A stretch of 9,311 bases of DNA from Chloroflexota bacterium (GTDB lineage Bacteria; Chloroflexota; Anaerolineae; B4-G1): positions 1 to 9,311 of the forward strand of contig QMOC01000062.1 of NCBI GenBank assembly GCA_003648085.1, written 5' to 3'. This document shows positions 6,436-9,311 of the stretch, piece by piece (within the stretch, counting starts at the first letter, position 1; each line of letters begins with the position of its first letter). The notes below the pieces were generated by a model. The model had not been told where the DNA came from. It worked only from the letters and a program-made list of their open reading frames with translations, and did no database searches. The translations under genes were made by a program, and so were the position numbers.

Positions 6436-8607
6436 TTAATCTCCCTTTCCGCCTGCGGCCTCACCTTCCCTTTCGAAGCGAAGCCGGATGCCTCCCCGCC
6501 CCAGGTCAATGATGTCGCCGTTTTCCAGGACCCGATGTCCCTTGAATGGCAGTCTCTGCTCATTGACCCAGGTGCCATTCTTGCTGCCCTGATCGTAAAG
6601 CACGAAGTCCTCGTCCTCTTTCACTAACGTCGCATGCAAGCGAGATACCAGAGGATGGTCGAATGCGATATCAACCCTGCTCTCATCGCGCCCCAAGTGC
6701 GTGACGTCGTACACTGCGTAGGGCCTCACATCCTTGCCATTCTCGATCAGAACAAGCCGCGTCCCCTTGGTAGCCACGCCCAGGAATTCCGTGACCTTTC
6801 TGACGCCTCCAGCGACTACTTCGATCGCCCTCTTTGGACTGCGGAGGAAGAGTATCAGAACGACCAACGCGATTACAATAGCCACCAAACTCATCAGCGT
6901 GGGCAGTGCGAGTAGCCCCTTGAGAATGTCCAGGGGGGTCTCTATGTACACACTGACAGTCAGGGGGACTTGGGCTTCCGCCACCAGATTCAACTCGTCC
7001 ACCACCCGAACTTTCAGGGTGTGTTGCGTCTCTTCACCAACGACTCCCAGGGCCGAGATGTCCAATGCACGTGGTTCCAGGGAGGACGTCGTTTCGACCG
7101 GCTGCCCATCCAGATAATACTCCACCCGCTCGATATCTCGACGCTGGCCTGGCCAAGTCACTTCAATCTGTACGGGCAACTCCTTTGGCGTGGCGTCTTC
7201 CAACTTGGTCCGCCATCTTCCGGTGCGCTCAATATGTGCATTGGCCTCGGGCTTAATGATTGCGACTTCAGGATGCAGGATCTCCACCTCCAGGCCGGAG
7301 ACCTCATCCGCCCCCACAAGCCCCTTTTGATCCACAGCCTCCGCTCGCACAACGACGTTCCTGACCAAACCATTGCCCTGGGGGTCCACCTCCACCGGCC
7401 CGCAGTTTGGATTATCGGGCAGTGTTGAAGTGTCCCACTCCCAGGTGAAGGGGGGAGCCACAGTCACCATTTTCACGCCGTTAACGAAATAGGTCACCTC
7501 CCTAACGGGACACTGCTCAAGCACAAGTTTGGGCTCCAAAACAAGTCTCCCTGAGACCCGCTGGCCCTCTTCCACGCCGCTCAGGTCAATAACAGGCTCA
7601 ACAGACGGTATCTTGACTTCCCCCTCGTCCGCCTGCCCACCGACTTCTATGTGGAGCGTCACCTGGTCAGCACAGGCTTCTGTGCCATATCTAATGACGT
7701 ACTGCTCTCCCTGAGTGAGGAAGCGCTCAAAGGCTCCATTCAGTTCCCCTTGTGCACCTCCTATTTCCTGCTCAGTCCTGCCGAAGTAGTGAATGAACTC
7801 GCCCTCTGTTATATCGGCCAGGTTCTTCAAATCGTGAAAGTCAGCCCCTGCCTCCTCGGAACCCACGCCAACGGCGTAGACCGAGATCTTCCCCTTCGGA
7901 TCTCTGGCTATGAGCAGTTTCTTCACATCGGTAAGGTCGTGCAGGCAGCCTGCATCGCGACCACTGTCCGCCCCGTCGGAGAAGACGAAGATGGCCTTCT
8001 TCATACGAGCGAATTCAGGCCCCAGTTCCTTCTCACCGCCGGTCAGGTCCTCAATGGCATTCCACATAGCATCAAAGAGGCATGTGAACTGAAGTGCAGG
8101 ATCAGTCGGTATGGTGAAGGCGATCCCACCACTCACGCCTCTTTCCAAAGGTCGGATTTGCTCAACTTTTTTACAAAAAGTGAAGATACCCGCCAGATCC
8201 TCGTCATGCAGGCTTCCCAGGAATTGCCCCACAGCACTCTGGACGTCTTGCAGCCTGCCGTCAGGCGACATCCCGAGGCCCTCCATACTGCCACTCACGT
8301 CCACTAGCAACTCAACCGCCACACCCTGCCTTTCCGGCGAGACCGAAATCCTGGAAACCGGGTTAGTGAACTCCTCGACCAGGAAATCGCCCGCCCCCAG
8401 GCCCGATACGTGCTGGCCTTGATCATCCAATACGGACACGTAAGCCGTGATCAGGGGATGTTCACCCGGTCTGGCTTCGGCCATGATATCGGTGATAATG
8501 ACTTGGGCTACGTTGGACTGCGATTGGGCTGGTAGCACCACCAACGTGAACAACAAAGTGAGGCAGACTATCAGACTGCCAACTATACTCTGTGATTTCC
8601 TAAACAT
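6436..8607 (-). CDS. Membrane protein with extracellular vWA and Ig-like domains and cytoplasmic FHA domain
   Basis: 723 residues from ATG 8607, preceded by AAGGAG at 9-nt spacing; this start gives a normal signal peptide (MFRKSQS, then a hydrophobic core to about 31). A GTG at 8634 in the same frame adds 9 residues and overlaps the PP2C stop by one base; it has a weaker AAGGTG upstream and is the alternative. The vWA domain is at about 92-295, with the MIDAS motif DVSGS at 103-107 and FSDGADSG at 209-216. Two Ig-like regions follow, about 340-440 (VTYFVNGVKM, FTWEWDTS) and 445-555 (VEYYLDGQPV). One membrane segment at 565-588 is followed by basic RSPKR (positive inside). The FHA domain is at about 631-711, with its phospho-Thr pocket residues: LGRD (638-641), SRLH (655-658), KNGT (676-679). 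The vWA part should bind a metal-dependent ligand outside; FHA should bind a phospho-Thr protein inside, most simply the kinase encoded next. Confidence 0.92.
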   Translation of the reverse strand: MFRKSQSIVGSLIVCLTLLFTLVVLPAQSQSNVAQVIITDIMAEARPGEHPLITAYVSVLDDQGQHVSGLGAGDFLVEEFTNPVSRISVSPERQGVAVELLVDVSGSMEGLGMSPDGRLQDVQSAVGQFLGSLHDEDLAGIFTFCKKVEQIRPLERGVSGGIAFTIPTDPALQFTCLFDAMWNAIEDLTGGEKELGPEFARMKKAIFVFSDGADSGRDAGCLHDLTDVKKLLIARDPKGKISVYAVGVGSEEAGADFHDLKNLADITEGEFIHYFGRTEQEIGGAQGELNGAFERFLTQGEQYVIRYGTEACADQVTLHIEVGGQADEGEVKIPSVEPVIDLSGVEEGQRVSGRLVLEPKLVLEQCPVREVTYFVNGVKMVTVAPPFTWEWDTSTLPDNPNCGPVEVDPQGNGLVRNVVVRAEAVDQKGLVGADEVSGLEVEILHPEVAIIKPEANAHIERTGRWRTKLEDATPKELPVQIEVTWPGQRRDIERVEYYLDGQPVETTSSLEPRALDISALGVVGEETQHTLKVRVVDELNLVAEAQVPLTVSVYIETPLDILKGLLALPTLMSLVAIVIALVVLILFLRSPKRAIEVVAGGVRKVTEFLGVATKGTRLVLIENGKDVRPYAVYDVTHLGRDESRVDIAFDHPLVSRLHATLVKEDEDFVLYDQGSKNGTWVNEQRLPFKGHRVLENGDIIDLGRGGIRLRFEREGEAAGGKGD

Positions 8608-8616
8608 AGCGAAAAT

Positions 8617-8622
8617 CTCCTT
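8617..8622 (-). promoter_or_regulatory. Ribosome binding site deciding the vWA/FHA start
   Basis: AAGGAG on the minus strand, 9 nt before ATG 8607. It lies inside the first codons of the longer GTG-start reading, which favours the shorter protein. Confidence 0.65.
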
Positions 8623-8633
8623 TGATGGCTTCA

Positions 8634-9311
8634 CTAACTCACCTTAACTACGATGACGCTGATGTCGTCCGCCCCCCCTCTATCGCTGGCCATTTGGACT
8701 AATCGTTTCACGGCCAGTGCAGCGGAGGAGTGTTCACTGGTGACCACCTCTCTGATTTCATCGTCCTCGACATACTCCGTTAAACCGTCAGAGCACAGAA
8801 CGATGATGTCTCCTGATTCCAAATTTCTCTGGAAGGTATCCACTTCAACCTGAGCATCAAGGCCCAGCCCACGGGTGAGAAGATTTCTTTGGGGATGCTC
8901 TCTGGCCTCTTCAGGGGTCATTCTGCCCGCACGGACCTCTTCTGCCACCCAGGAATGATCCAGCGTAATTTGGCCAATCTCTCCATCATGGATCAGATAG
9001 GCTCGACTGTCGCCCACGTTGGCGACGTGCAGTTCCTGCCCCCGTATTACCGCAACCACCACTGTGGTGCCCATATTCGACTGGGCAGGATTCTCCTCGG
9101 CTTGCTGATGGATTGCCCTGTTGGCTGCTTCAATGGCACGAATCAGGCCAGCGGAGACATCCTCTTTGGTGTCAGTATAATATCTCTCAACGATCACATC
9201 CGCCGCCAGGTGGCTGGCTATTGCTCCGGCCTTGCGCCCCCCCATCCCATCGGCCACGAGGAATAGATTCCCCCGCTGTCTCTGCTGGGGATCCGACGGC
9301 ATGCAAACCCT
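8634..9311 (-). CDS. PP2C-type Ser/Thr protein phosphatase, 5' end outside window
   Basis: The frame is open to the window edge (226 codons including the TAG stop). A Met at 9302 exists but is unlikely to be the true start: PP2C proteins normally carry an N-terminal strand with an R-x-x-NED motif about 20-40 residues before the first ADGMGG, and only 13 residues precede LFLVADGMGG if 9302 is used. Visible motifs in order: ADGMGG with its metal-binding Asp, MGTT, NVGDSRAY, DHSWV, NLLTRGLG, CSDGLTEYV and the C-terminal GGADDISVIVV, where the usual DN is DD. No membrane segment is visible, so it is probably a cytoplasmic Mn/Mg-dependent phosphatase. The stop (TAG 8634-8636) shares one base with a possible GTG start of the vWA/FHA gene. 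Co-transcription suggests it removes phosphates placed by the kinase two genes downstream. Confidence 0.9.
   Translation of the reverse strand, partial: RVCMPSDPQQRQRGNLFLVADGMGGRKAGAIASHLAADVIVERYYTDTKEDVSAGLIRAIEAANRAIHQQAEENPAQSNMGTTVVVAVIRGQELHVANVGDSRAYLIHDGEIGQITLDHSWVAEEVRAGRMTPEEAREHPQRNLLTRGLGLDAQVEVDTFQRNLESGDIIVLCSDGLTEYVEDDEIREVVTSEHSSAALAVKRLVQMASDRGGADDISVIVVKVS

Noticed and set aside
6393..6578. A 62-residue N-terminal extension of the kinase from the upstream ATG at 6578.
   Set aside because: It reads through the end of the vWA/FHA gene in another frame, has no kinase resemblance, and a perfect AAGGAGG stands in front of ATG 6392.

Overview
The window looks like chromosomal DNA of a Chloroflexota bacterium, probably Anaerolineae-like. 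This is inference: it rests on secreted proteins with PPC repeats and a YLPVIFK element (a motif I associate with secreted Chloroflexota proteins), on TP-rich spacers, and on a eukaryote-like Ser/Thr kinase with an extracytoplasmic half. Five protein genes are visible, two of them cut by the window edges. There is no rRNA, tRNA, CRISPR array or transposase gene.

Layout. (1) 1-640, minus: the N-terminal part of an exported glycoside hydrolase of GH5-like (cellulase-type) fold, with a GTG start and its 3' end outside the window. (2) 641-903: a divergent intergenic region holding a nested cluster of hairpins. (3) 904-1752, plus: a Tat-exported YkuE-type metallophosphoesterase. (4) 1726-4371, minus: a large secreted protein built of five PPC-like domains and one Fn3-like domain, overlapping the phosphoesterase tail to tail by 27 bp. 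(5) 4372-4670: two tandem copies of a REPIN-like palindromic repeat. (6) 4671-9311, minus: a compact gene set transcribed in the order PP2C phosphatase (5' end outside the window), membrane vWA/FHA protein, transmembrane Ser/Thr kinase.

Working together. The PP2C, vWA/FHA and kinase genes form a likely operon: the stop of the first shares one base with a possible GTG start of the second, and the third follows after 43 bp. Predicted topology puts the kinase domain, the FHA domain and the phosphatase in the cytoplasm. The vWA/Ig-like region and the kinase's TIG-like domain lie outside. The natural reading is a phospho-Thr signalling module: the kinase writes, FHA reads, PP2C erases, and two different extracellular parts sense. 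The large PPC protein lies on the same strand downstream, past the repeats, and could be a target or surface partner; that link is by position only. The kinase is unusual, with HWD in place of HRD and a degenerate glycine-rich loop.

The most striking non-coding signal is a family of hairpins at two intergenic sites. Stem sequences change in a compensatory way, while a core (TGAAGT) and a flanking TAC stay fixed.
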